Assembly (NCBI GenBank): GCA_047638695.1 | Contig: JBLINY010000009.1 | Location: forward strand, 1 to 64,000 | DNA from: JAHECQ01 sp047638695 | GTDB lineage: Bacteria; Actinomycetota; Acidimicrobiia; Acidimicrobiales; SZUA-35 | DNA length: 64,000 nt | Direction of reading: 5' to 3' | In this document: positions 53,924 through 61,886 of the stretch, in pieces | Layout: every line of letters starts with the position of its first letter | Numbering within the stretch: position 1 is the first letter of the stretch | The notes under the pieces: model-generated | Seen by the model: only the letters and a program-made list of their open reading frames with translations | Database searches by the model: none | Told to the model about the DNA's origin: nothing | Made by a program: the position numbers and the translations under genes

Positions 53924-54920
53924 CATTGCGGAGCGTGACGATGTGTTCGTTGCTGCCGCATGGGAGGCGGTCCCAGCATTCGGCCTACATGTCCGAACCA
54001 TCACGGTGCTGTCGCGCAGCGAGAACGTGGTGTGCGATGTGACCTTGAACGACGGTCGCCATGTCGCTCTGCGTCTTCACCGACCCGGATACAACACGAT
54101 CGAGGAGCTGCGCTCGGAGGTGCGATGGGTGCTTGCCCTTCGTGATGCAGATTTGCCCGTCCCCGTACCCGTACCCACGGTCGAGGGCCGCTACTACACC
54201 TCGATCGCTGTTGCCGGCGAGGTCCGTCATGTTGGTGTGATCGAGTGGGTCGACGGAGATCCGCTCGGTGGACCGGTAGCAGAATCGACACCGAATGTGG
54301 TCGCCCACTATCGGCGGATCGGCCAGCTCTCGGCCGAGATCCGCTCGCACGGCACCACATGGCAACCACCGACCGGTTTCACTCGACGCCGGTGGGACGC
54401 CGACGGGTTGATGGGCACCGACCCCCTGTGGGGCAAGTTTTGGGAAGCCGAGCAGCTCGACGACTCAATCCGGGCGCTGTTTGCGGAGGCCCGAACCGTC
54501 CTACACGTCGAGCTCGCCGCGCTGTCGGTTGAGAAGGACCGATTCGGGCTTATTCATGCCGATCTGCATCTCGGCAATCTGATGGCCACAGGCCCTGATC
54601 TGACCATGATCGATTTCGATGACTCGGGCTTCGGCTGGTTCGCCCACGAACTGGCTGTTTCCCTGCATCCGGTGAAGGACGAGCTTTGGTATCCCGAAGC
54701 CCGAACGGCGCTGCTCGCCGGTTATCGCGACGTGTGGCCGCTAGATCTTGAGGAGGAGGATCTTGTCGACCTTTTCCTCGTTGTCCGGTCGCTGATGATC
54801 GTTGGATGGTTGGCAGCTCGACCGGACATTCCCGTGTATCACTTCTTTGCGGGTCTGGCCGAAGATGCGGCATCTATGGTGAATCGACATCTTGGCTTGG
54901 GGGGCTCGGTCGGCTCGTGA
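53910..54920 (+). CDS. APH/RdoA-type small-molecule kinase
   Basis: Protein-kinase-like phosphotransferase of 336 residues. The catalytic loop is IHADLHLGNLM (HxDxxxxN), and the metal-binding aspartate is in MIDFDDSGFGWF. N-terminal strands contain VALRLHRPGYNTIEELRSEVRWVLAL, with the acidic helix partner. It resembles SrkA/RdoA and the mammalian hydroxylysine kinase HYKK (AGPHD1). With the overlapping PLP gene it would phosphorylate a hydroxy-amine that the lyase then splits to an aldehyde, ammonia and phosphate. Substrate (ethanolamine, hydroxylysine or other) is not determinable here. Confidence 0.85.
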   Translation: MLTSDIAERDDVFVAAAWEAVPAFGLHVRTITVLSRSENVVCDVTLNDGRHVALRLHRPGYNTIEELRSEVRWVLALRDADLPVPVPVPTVEGRYYTSIAVAGEVRHVGVIEWVDGDPLGGPVAESTPNVVAHYRRIGQLSAEIRSHGTTWQPPTGFTRRRWDADGLMGTDPLWGKFWEAEQLDDSIRALFAEARTVLHVELAALSVEKDRFGLIHADLHLGNLMATGPDLTMIDFDDSGFGWFAHELAVSLHPVKDELWYPEARTALLAGYRDVWPLDLEEEDLVDLFLVVRSLMIVGWLAARPDIPVYHFFAGLAEDAASMVNRHLGLGGSVGS

Positions 54921-54925
54921 CGGTC

Positions 54926-54931
54926 TAGGTT
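54926..54931 (+). promoter_or_regulatory. -10 box TAGGTT, leaderless PPOX gene
   Basis: TAGGTT ends 6 nt before ATG 54938, immediately after the kinase stop codon. Confidence 0.5.
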
Positions 54932-54937
54932 CCGGCT

Positions 54938-55369
54938 ATGGAATTCTCGCAGGATGTTCAGGACTTTCTGGTTCGGCCCCTCCATGCGGTGCTGGCCACC
55001 TACGGTCCTGACGGAACAATCTCTCAGTCAGTCGTGTGGTACCGGGTCGACGTCGATGTGCTGGTGGGTAAGACAGCGAGCGAAACCACGGTGTGGATCA
55101 GCTGTCGACCCACGTCGGCCAAGGCCCGGCACGTGGCCGCCGATCCTCGAGTTTCGCTCTTAGTTCTGGCCCCACATGGTGGGGCCTATGTGCGTATCGA
55201 AGGTAAGGCAGTGATCGATGGTTCTGTCTCGACGGTCCAACGCCTTGACCTTGTCAGGCCCTACCACGGCGCCGACGCCGAGGCATGGATCACGTCACAC
55301 CCGTTGCCCTCGCCAAACGCCCTCATTCGGATTCACCCGGACCGAGTCGTCAGCAGTGGCTCGCTCTAG
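54938..55369 (+). CDS. PPOX-class F420/FMN-dependent protein
   Basis: A 143-residue split-barrel flavoprotein: FLVRPLHAVLATYGPDGTISQSVVWYRVD, then TVWISCRPTSAKARHVAADPRVSLLVLAP and GAYVRIEGKAVIDG. The pattern fits the actinobacterial TIGR03618-like family that binds F420 or FMN, several members of which reduce unsaturated compounds. The stop codon is followed by a short repeated CTAGCCCT stretch. Transcription probably starts at its own ATG. Confidence 0.83.
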   Translation: MEFSQDVQDFLVRPLHAVLATYGPDGTISQSVVWYRVDVDVLVGKTASETTVWISCRPTSAKARHVAADPRVSLLVLAPHGGAYVRIEGKAVIDGSVSTVQRLDLVRPYHGADAEAWITSHPLPSPNALIRIHPDRVVSSGSL

Positions 55370-55449
55370 CCCTTCTAGCCCTCTGTAGACACATCGGACA
55401 TAGTTGCGAGCACCACTTCGCATCGGCGGGGTGAGAATGAGGGGGACAG

Positions 55450-56397
55450 ATGGCATTGAGCGGCTTGCTTGATATCGAGTTGAGCGTTCCGAACCCATCG
55501 GAACTCGCCGAGTTTTGGGGACGACGAGGAATGAGGGCCAGCTCGGCCGGAGTGATGGGAACCGACGACCGCGATGTGCAACTTCGCATCGTCGAAGGCG
55601 CCTACCGGCATATGTCGGAGCTTCATCTGGGGTGTGACACTGAGCAAGATTTGCTGGACATCTCGACGCGGGTTCGTACCCTCGGTGTCGAGGCCACCGT
55701 GACGGGAACCACCCTGACGTGCATCGATCCTGTGTTCAATCATCGCGTTGTCATCGATGTTGCCGTCCCGCATCCGCTCACACCGACCCAGCTGCGGGCG
55801 CTCAATCCACCGGGAGAGCAGAACCGGGTTGGCACTCGGGCCGATGCGGTGCTGGAGGACGCTCCCCGAACGCCGCGCCGGTTAGGTCATATCGTGATGG
55901 GCACGCCTCGGTTCAAGGAAGCGACCGCTTTTTTCGTCGATGGCCTTGGGTTCAAGATCAGCGATCAGATGATGAAGGGCGTCGCGACCTTCGCCCGGAT
56001 CGAACAGGACCATCACAACTTGCTCATCCATCCTGGCCCGACGAGCTATATCAATCACTACGCCATGGAGATGGACGACATCGACGCCATTGGCAAGGCC
56101 GGCCAAGCCGTGTTGGGCGAGCGCAACGACGCCAGCGTTGTTGGCGTCGGCCGTCATGTACTTGGGAGCAACGTCTTCTGGTACATGCTCGACCCGTCCG
56201 GGACGATGTTCGAGTTCTTTACCGACATCGACCAGATCATCGACGACGAGGCTTGGGAGCGTGATCACGCTCGGCGTGACTGGACCCCCGACACCGCACC
56301 GTTCTCGGTGTGGGGTCCGAAGGAACCCGAGATCTTCTTCAACCCGCCAGACCTGGGCGAGATCGCCGCTGGTCGCCAAGCTGCCGGCCTTCAATAG
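55450..56397 (+). CDS. VOC-family extradiol-dioxygenase-like protein
   Basis: A 315-residue protein with two vicinal-oxygen-chelate modules, as in type I extradiol dioxygenases (BphC/HsaC). The second module has the full 2-His-1-Glu iron triad: His in RRLGHIVMGTP near 143, His in YINHYAMEMDD near 200 and Glu in GTMFEFFTDID near 258. The last 50 residues include DWTPDTAPFSVWGP, common in these enzymes. It likely cleaves a catechol or related ring product, leading the downstream acyl-CoA genes. GAGGGGGAC precedes the ATG. Confidence 0.85.
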   Translation: MALSGLLDIELSVPNPSELAEFWGRRGMRASSAGVMGTDDRDVQLRIVEGAYRHMSELHLGCDTEQDLLDISTRVRTLGVEATVTGTTLTCIDPVFNHRVVIDVAVPHPLTPTQLRALNPPGEQNRVGTRADAVLEDAPRTPRRLGHIVMGTPRFKEATAFFVDGLGFKISDQMMKGVATFARIEQDHHNLLIHPGPTSYINHYAMEMDDIDAIGKAGQAVLGERNDASVVGVGRHVLGSNVFWYMLDPSGTMFEFFTDIDQIIDDEAWERDHARRDWTPDTAPFSVWGPKEPEIFFNPPDLGEIAAGRQAAGLQ

Positions 56398-56400
56398 CAG

Positions 56401-56448
56401 TGTCGTCCAAGAGCAGTGTCGTCCAAGAGCAGAGTCGTCCAAGAGCAG
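56401..56448. repeat. Three-copy 16-bp tandem repeat just after a stop codon
   Basis: TGTCGTCCAAGAGCAG at 56401 and 56417, and AGTCGTCCAAGAGCAG at 56433. The TAG stop of the extradiol-dioxygenase-like gene is at 56395-56397. The repeats have no dyad or spacers. Confidence 0.88.
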
Positions 56449-56467
56449 AGCCGACGAGGAGGACCGA

Positions 56468-57613
56468 GTGAGAACCGTCGCTGAGGCGATAGACCAGATC
56501 GCAACGGCCTACGACGAACTCGACAAGTACGCGTTCGTTGCTGAAGAGCTTGGTACCGCGCCAGTTGAGCTCATCGATGTCATGCGAACGCTGCGGGTCC
56601 CAATGATCAAGGCACCGCCCGAGGTTGGAGGCGACCACCTCCTGCTCGCGGATCAACAGCGCTACTTCGAGTCGTTGAGCTACGCCAACCCAACCGCCGG
56701 CTGGATTGGTTTCAATCATGCGGGAGCTGCCGGGAAGTGTGGCTCAATGCTCAGCGAAGAAGGATGCGAGGCCGTTTTCGGCCCAACAGGGTCACCGTTC
56801 CTCGCCGCAGTGGCGGCTCCGTCCGGAACCTTCGAGGTCGTCGAGGGCGGCATACAAGTGACGGGCACATACAAATTTGCCAGCGGAATCCAACACGCCG
56901 AATGGCTGATGGTTCCCGCCATCGAAGCGGCCAAGCGACCGTCGATGCGCATGGCGGTAGTGAACGCCAGCGACTTCGGAACTGAAGGAGATTGGAAGGT
57001 CATGGCTCTGAGGGGCACCGGCAGCGTTGATGCCGTGCTCGACAAGGCGTTTGTCCCCCAACACCTGACAGCCGATGTTTTTGCTCCGCCAGCTCGTGGT
57101 GGCCCGATGTACTCGCTCGGCTATCAGACCTATGTGGCTGGCGAGAACCTGGGTTTCACCCTGGGCGTTTGCCAACGATTCATGGACGAGGTTGCCCGCT
57201 ACGCGACGACGAAATCGCGAGGGTCCGATGGTCGGTTGGCCGATCGCGGTGCCTTCCAATACGAACTGGGTAAGGGACAGCTTCAGGTAAACGCAGCGCG
57301 GGCTTACGGGGCGAAGACGTTGGCCGAAGCCGACGGTGTTTGCGTCGCCAACAACGGGCTTACCAAGACCGAGGAGCAGCAGGTCGTGGCCATGATGGCG
57401 TTCTCGACCGAGTCAGCAACCAAGGCAGTTAGCCACCTGTTTCACTTTGCCGGGGCGGGCGCGTTATTCGAAGACAGTGTGTTGCAGCGGTGTTTTCGCG
57501 ATGTACACGGGTCGTCGCAACATCACGTCGCATCGAATGTGGTGTATGACCGCTTCGGCCAAAGTTTGCTAGCCGCAGCCGAGACTGCATTTCTCGAGAC
57601 GAAGGACTTGTAG
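56468..57613 (+). CDS. Acyl-CoA-dehydrogenase-fold flavoprotein
   Basis: A 381-residue protein of the acyl-CoA dehydrogenase fold, in the same branch as the gene at 24792. It has RVPMIKAPPEVGGDHLLLADQ early, VTGTYKFASGIQHAEWLMVPA in the beta-domain, VMALRGTGSVD, and a C-terminal LQRCFRDVHGSSQHHV. The absence of a clear catalytic Glu and the RDVHxxxQH ending point to an FMNH2-dependent monooxygenase or a divergent dehydrogenase. GTG 56468 is the first plausible start after the repeats. The CoA-ligase gene follows after 3 nt, so they are in one operon. Confidence 0.82.
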   Translation: MRTVAEAIDQIATAYDELDKYAFVAEELGTAPVELIDVMRTLRVPMIKAPPEVGGDHLLLADQQRYFESLSYANPTAGWIGFNHAGAAGKCGSMLSEEGCEAVFGPTGSPFLAAVAAPSGTFEVVEGGIQVTGTYKFASGIQHAEWLMVPAIEAAKRPSMRMAVVNASDFGTEGDWKVMALRGTGSVDAVLDKAFVPQHLTADVFAPPARGGPMYSLGYQTYVAGENLGFTLGVCQRFMDEVARYATTKSRGSDGRLADRGAFQYELGKGQLQVNAARAYGAKTLAEADGVCVANNGLTKTEEQQVVAMMAFSTESATKAVSHLFHFAGAGALFEDSVLQRCFRDVHGSSQHHVASNVVYDRFGQSLLAAAETAFLETKDL

Positions 57614-57616
57614 CCG

Positions 57617-59185
57617 ATGTTCACGCTGAACGACCTCTTCCGCTGGCGGGCCGACCTCCACCCAACAGCCATTGCTCTCGTGGATGACCGTGACGATCAG
57701 GCCACCTACGGCGAACTGCACGACCGCTCGTTGCGATGCGCGGCGCGCTGGCAAGCAAGGGGCGTGACCAAGGGAGACGTGGTCGCGCTGCTGGACACGA
57801 ACTCAGTGGCGTATCTCGTACAGATGCTCGGCCTCAGTCGGATCGGTGCCATCCCGGCATTGATGAACTGGAGGCTTACGGCGACCGAGAACGAGGGTGT
57901 CTTTGACCTCATACGGCCACGAGCCGTAGTCGCCAACCCGGCTCTGATCAACCGACTACCGGCGCAGCTTCCTGACTTGTTGGTTTCGTTGCACGAAGAG
58001 AAGGCGCTGAGTTCGACAGACGCAGCCGGTTCACTACACAGGACGTCGACCGTGTGGGAAGTCGAGGATGAGACGAAGGCGCCCGACATCGAATTGCCTC
58101 TCTCACCACTCGCAACCGACACGTTCGCTCTGGCCTTTTCGAGCGGCACCACCGGCCTGCCGAAAGGCATTCCGTGGCGTCATGAGTCGCTGGCCCGCGC
58201 AGCCATGGTTGATGGCGCTGGCATCGCAGGCATGTCCCTCGGCGATCGGCATCTGCTGGTGGCTCCGATGTTCCATTTGGCCGGCTTCTCGAATGGTCTC
58301 ATGGGATTGGCCCGGGGATCCGAGGTTCATCTCCGCACCTCGTTCAACCCCGAGGGGATGCTCGACGACATCGAGGCACTGGCCATCAACTACATGACTG
58401 TGGTCCCTGCCATGTTCCGGGCGCTGGTGCAGACGGCGAAGCAGAGGCCCTTCCCGCCGGACACCTCCTCAATGCTCGAAATGACCTATGGAGCCTCACC
58501 GATCGCGCCCGACCTCGTTCGGGAGGTGCAAGAACTATTTCCGAACACCGGTCTTCGCCAGTTCTACGGCATGACGGAGGTCGCTGGCGCACTCACCTCG
58601 TTGACCCCTGCCGACCACCTCGACTCTGAGCACTCACAGTCTGCCGGCCGGGTCACCCCAGGGTTCGAAGTGAGGTTGGTCGACCGAGCAGGGGACCAAG
58701 TGCCCGATGGGATGCCAGGACAGATCATGGTGCGTTCGACGGCGATCATGACCGGGTACTGGGAAAATCCAGACGCCACCGCCGAGGTCATGATCGACGG
58801 CTGGTTTGCCACTGGCGACATCGCCACGCGCAAAGAGGGCTACCTCACCATGATGGACCGAGCGAAGGACATGATCGTGACCGGGGGTGAGAACGTGTAT
58901 CCGGCCGAGGTCGAGGCAGTTCTCTACGCTCACCCCGACATTCGCGACGCGGCCGTGATCGGCGTGCCAGACGATGCATTCGGCGAACGAGTCCACGCCG
59001 TGGTCGTAGGCGACGCTGATTTGGAGTTGGAAGCGGTGCAAACGTTCTGCCGCCAGCAGCTGGCCGGGTACAAATTGCCCCGCTCACTTACGTTGGTGGC
59101 CGAGCTGCCGCGCAACGCCACCGGCAAAATTCTCAAGCGCGATCTGCGAGCCCCATTCTGGGAGGGGCACAAACACAAGGTCTGA
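57617..59185 (+). CDS. Acyl-CoA synthetase (class I adenylate-forming enzyme)
   Basis: A 522-residue AMP-dependent ligase that activates a carboxylate to its CoA thioester. The phosphate loop is AFSSGTTGLPKGIPW near 170-184. FYGMTEVAG is motif A5, GYWENPDATAEVMIDGWFATGDIA binds AMP, and RAKDMIVTGGENVYPAEVE is the hinge. The terminal catalytic lysine is in PRNATGKILKRDLR. The pattern resembles FadD3/FadD17-type ligases for steroid-derived or medium-size acids. It lies between the flavoprotein and the F420-type gene. Confidence 0.92.
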   Translation: MFTLNDLFRWRADLHPTAIALVDDRDDQATYGELHDRSLRCAARWQARGVTKGDVVALLDTNSVAYLVQMLGLSRIGAIPALMNWRLTATENEGVFDLIRPRAVVANPALINRLPAQLPDLLVSLHEEKALSSTDAAGSLHRTSTVWEVEDETKAPDIELPLSPLATDTFALAFSSGTTGLPKGIPWRHESLARAAMVDGAGIAGMSLGDRHLLVAPMFHLAGFSNGLMGLARGSEVHLRTSFNPEGMLDDIEALAINYMTVVPAMFRALVQTAKQRPFPPDTSSMLEMTYGASPIAPDLVREVQELFPNTGLRQFYGMTEVAGALTSLTPADHLDSEHSQSAGRVTPGFEVRLVDRAGDQVPDGMPGQIMVRSTAIMTGYWENPDATAEVMIDGWFATGDIATRKEGYLTMMDRAKDMIVTGGENVYPAEVEAVLYAHPDIRDAAVIGVPDDAFGERVHAVVVGDADLELEAVQTFCRQQLAGYKLPRSLTLVAELPRNATGKILKRDLRAPFWEGHKHKV

Positions 59186-59187
59186 CC

Positions 59188-59193
59188 TACGAT
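59188..59193 (+). promoter_or_regulatory. -10 box TACGAT before the F420-type gene
   Basis: TACGAT ends 8 nt before ATG 59202, right after the CoA-ligase stop. It may give an internal operon promoter. Confidence 0.35.
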
Positions 59194-59201
59194 CGGTGCC
59201 C

Positions 59202-60254
59202 ATGAAACTGGGCATGAGCATCAACTACGTCGGCGACTTCCACGCATCGGTCCAGCAGGTGGTCGAGTATGAAAAAGCTGGCCTTGATGTGGTCTGGGTT
59301 GCCGAGGCCTACAGCATCGATGCCGTCAGCCAGATCGGCTACTTGGCGGCCAAGACCGAGCGAATCGAGATCGGCTCGGGCATTCTCAACGTCTACTCCC
59401 GTAGCGCTTCGGCCATTGCCCAAACGGCCGCCGGATGTGATTACGTCAGCGACGGACGCTTCATCCTGGGACTGGGAGCTAGCGGACCGCAGGTCATCGA
59501 GGGGTTCCACGGAATCCCGTACGAGAAGCCGATGAAACGCATCAGCGAGTACATCGACGTCACCCGCATGACACTGCGTCGCGAGCCGGTGGTCTACGAC
59601 GGCACCACCGTGCAGATCCCATTGCCGGAGGGGCAAGGGACGGGTCTGGCGAAGCCATTGAAGCTCATCAATCATCCCGTGCGTAGTGAGGTCCCCATCT
59701 GGTGGGCGTCGCTCATGCCGTTATCGGTGAAGGCAACGGCGAAGTCGGCAGATGGCTGGCTACCGGTGTTCTTTGTGCCTGATGAGTTCCAAAAAGTGTG
59801 GGGTGACGACTTGAAGGCTGGCACCGCGCAGCGTGATCCGAGTCTCGGCACCCTCGACATCGGGGCGGGAGCGACCGTGGCGATTGGCGATCAATATGCC
59901 GGCCAGGGTGCCGATGCGGTGCTCGACCGAAGCCGCCCGACGACCGCTCTCTACTGGGGCGGCATGGGTGCACGTGACAAGAACTTCTACAACACCATTG
60001 CTCAAAAGTATGGCTACGAGGAAGAAGCCATCGAGATCCAGGACCTCTACCTGGATGGCCAGAAGGCGGCAGCGGCAGCAGCCGTTCCTCGAGACTTTCT
60101 GGAACGAGCAAACCTGGTCGGGCCTGCCTCCTATGTAAAGGAACGCTTGGGAGCGTGGAAGGAAGCCGGGGTCACCGTGCTGAATGTGACGCCCGTTGGC
60201 GACGACCCCGTTGGCACGCTCGGTACGCTCCGCCAACTCATGGAAGACGCCTGA
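59202..60254 (+). CDS. LLM-class F420-dependent oxidoreductase (TIGR03559-like)
   Basis: A 350-residue luciferase-like oxidoreductase: MKLGMSINYVGDFHASVQQV, VWVAEAYSIDAVSQIGYLAAKTERIEIGSGILNVYSRS, and GLGASGPQVIEGFHGIPY, the stretch shared by mycobacterial F420-dependent family members such as the TIGR03559 group. PIWWASLMPLSVKATAKSADG is the second barrel landmark. ATG 59202 is used instead of GTG 59196. Its stop overlaps the thiolase ATG by one base. It probably carries out a redox step on a CoA ester or ketone in this pathway. Confidence 0.87.
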   Translation: MKLGMSINYVGDFHASVQQVVEYEKAGLDVVWVAEAYSIDAVSQIGYLAAKTERIEIGSGILNVYSRSASAIAQTAAGCDYVSDGRFILGLGASGPQVIEGFHGIPYEKPMKRISEYIDVTRMTLRREPVVYDGTTVQIPLPEGQGTGLAKPLKLINHPVRSEVPIWWASLMPLSVKATAKSADGWLPVFFVPDEFQKVWGDDLKAGTAQRDPSLGTLDIGAGATVAIGDQYAGQGADAVLDRSRPTTALYWGGMGARDKNFYNTIAQKYGYEEEAIEIQDLYLDGQKAAAAAAVPRDFLERANLVGPASYVKERLGAWKEAGVTVLNVTPVGDDPVGTLGTLRQLMEDA

Positions 60255-61429
60255 TGATGAATATTTCTGGTGAGGTGGCCATCGTCGGCATCGCCGAGAC
60301 CGACTACGTGCGGGGTTCAGACCAGTCGGTTCCTGAACTGGTGCTCGACGCCACCATGCGGGCTGTCCTCGATGCCGGCATCGACCCCAGCGAAGTGGAC
60401 GGCATCATTCCACCACCCGGCTTCATCTCCAGCGAGGAGATCGCAGCAAACCTCGGGGCCTCCGAGATTCGCTATTCGGTCACGCTTCATATGGGTGGCG
60501 CCAGCCCAACCGCGGCGCTGCAGTCGGCCGTGATGGCCATTGCCTCGGGTATCGCCACCACCGTCGTGGTGACCTACGGATGGAACGGCTATTCGGCCTT
60601 TCGCAAGCGACCAGGCACGCGGCCGTCCAAAAGAAAGATGGACCCGGGGCCGTTCATCGATGTCAGCCGCAACTTCTACGCTCCGTACGGCGTGCAGTCG
60701 GCTGTGCAGTGGTACTCGCTATACATCCAGCGTTACGTCGACCTCTATGGCATCACGCCTGAGCAGGCCGCCCAGGTAGCGCTGACCTGTCGTGAACACG
60801 CCCACCTCAACGACAAAGCACTCATGGGCGGTCGCCCGATGACCCTCGACGACTACATGGCGTCGCCCTACATCACCGAGCCAATGAGAAAGCTCGATTG
60901 CTGTCTCGAGACCGACTGCGCAGCAGCCGTGGTCTTGACCACTGCAGAACGGGCTAAGGATCTGCCGCACACGCCAGTGTTATGGCTGGGCGGAGCTGAG
61001 GGCCATCCCTACCCGGCCGACGAGATCACGAATCGCCCAGACATGTTGAAGTTGGGTCTCGATTCAGCGGCGCCGAGGGCGTTCGCCATGGCCGGCGTAA
61101 AGCCGGCCGACATGGACTTTCTTCAAATTTACGATTGCTTCACCTACGTCGTGCTGATGGAACTCGAAGCGATCGGGATGTGCGAGAAAGGAGGCGCAGG
61201 TGAGTTTGTCTCTGATGGCAACATCTCGCTCTCTGGGAAGTATCCGATGAACACCCATGGCGGATTGCTGTCGCAGGGGCATTGCTGGGGACTCAACCAT
61301 GTGGTCGAGGCCACCCGGCAGCTACGCCACGAGGGCGGCAGAGCCCAGGTGGCTGACGCCGAACTGGGTGTTGTGACCGGCTATGGCGACCTTGGCGATG
61401 GTTCGATAGCCATCCTGGCAAGGGGCTGA
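60254..61429 (+). CDS. SCP-x-type thiolase / lipid-transfer-protein-like aldolase
   Basis: A 391-residue thiolase-fold protein: VAIVGIAETDYVRGSDQSVPELVLDATMRAVLDAGIDPSEVDGII, then DCCLETDCAAAVVLTTAERA near 215 where the family's cysteine and DxxAA pattern sits, and PMNTHGGLLSQGHCWGLNHVVEA with the C-terminal His/Cys region. It belongs to the SCP-x/Ltp group. Together with the DUF35 gene 1 nt later it matches Ltp2-ChsH2-like retro-aldolase pairs of steroid side-chain degradation, so carbon-carbon cleavage of a beta-hydroxyacyl-CoA is the likely reaction. ATG 60257 is an alternative start. Confidence 0.87.
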   Translation: MMNISGEVAIVGIAETDYVRGSDQSVPELVLDATMRAVLDAGIDPSEVDGIIPPPGFISSEEIAANLGASEIRYSVTLHMGGASPTAALQSAVMAIASGIATTVVVTYGWNGYSAFRKRPGTRPSKRKMDPGPFIDVSRNFYAPYGVQSAVQWYSLYIQRYVDLYGITPEQAAQVALTCREHAHLNDKALMGGRPMTLDDYMASPYITEPMRKLDCCLETDCAAAVVLTTAERAKDLPHTPVLWLGGAEGHPYPADEITNRPDMLKLGLDSAAPRAFAMAGVKPADMDFLQIYDCFTYVVLMELEAIGMCEKGGAGEFVSDGNISLSGKYPMNTHGGLLSQGHCWGLNHVVEATRQLRHEGGRAQVADAELGVVTGYGDLGDGSIAILARG

Positions 61430-61430
61430 C

Positions 61431-61880
61431 ATGACGGACTCTGGTGTCGAGAAGGTCAACCGCAAGTACGTCCCCAAGCCCGAAGGACTGAACCTCGAGT
61501 TTCACTTGGCCTGCGTCGAGAACGGACTGTTGAGCCTTCAACACTGCCTCGACTGCGGCGAGTTCCGTCATCCTCCCCGGTGGTACTGCCCCTCGTGTCA
61601 TTCGGCCAACTACGAGTTCTCACCCGTTTCGGGCCGGGGCGAGATCTACTCGATGGCCATCAATCACTTCACCATCGACCGCGGCTGGATCGACGACCTC
61701 CCGTACATCACGGCAGTCGTCCAGTTGCCCGAAGGACCCCGAGTGGTCGGCTCGCTGCAAGGGATCGAAAAGAGCGCAGAAGCGGTCGGATCGGTGCCAC
61801 TCGGTCAACCTGTCCAGATCACGGTCGAGCCCCGCGGAGACGAATTCGCCTTTCTAGTCGTCGAACGACTGGAAGGGTGA
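61431..61880 (+). CDS. DUF35 OB-fold protein with zinc ribbon
   Basis: A 149-residue acyl-CoA-associated protein. The rubredoxin-like zinc ribbon is CLDCGEFRHPPRWYCPSC at about residues 43-60 (two CxxC pairs). An OB-fold follows (GRGEIYSMAINHFTI, PYITAVVQLPEGPRVVGSLQG, GQPVQITVEP). Such proteins form obligate complexes with SCP-x-type thiolases or MaoC-like hydratases. It lies between the thiolase and the tandem CoA-transferase genes with gaps of 1 and 6 nt, so the complex with the thiolase is strongly suggested. Confidence 0.92.
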   Translation: MTDSGVEKVNRKYVPKPEGLNLEFHLACVENGLLSLQHCLDCGEFRHPPRWYCPSCHSANYEFSPVSGRGEIYSMAINHFTIDRGWIDDLPYITAVVQLPEGPRVVGSLQGIEKSAEAVGSVPLGQPVQITVEPRGDEFAFLVVERLEG

Positions 61881-61886
61881 CCGACC

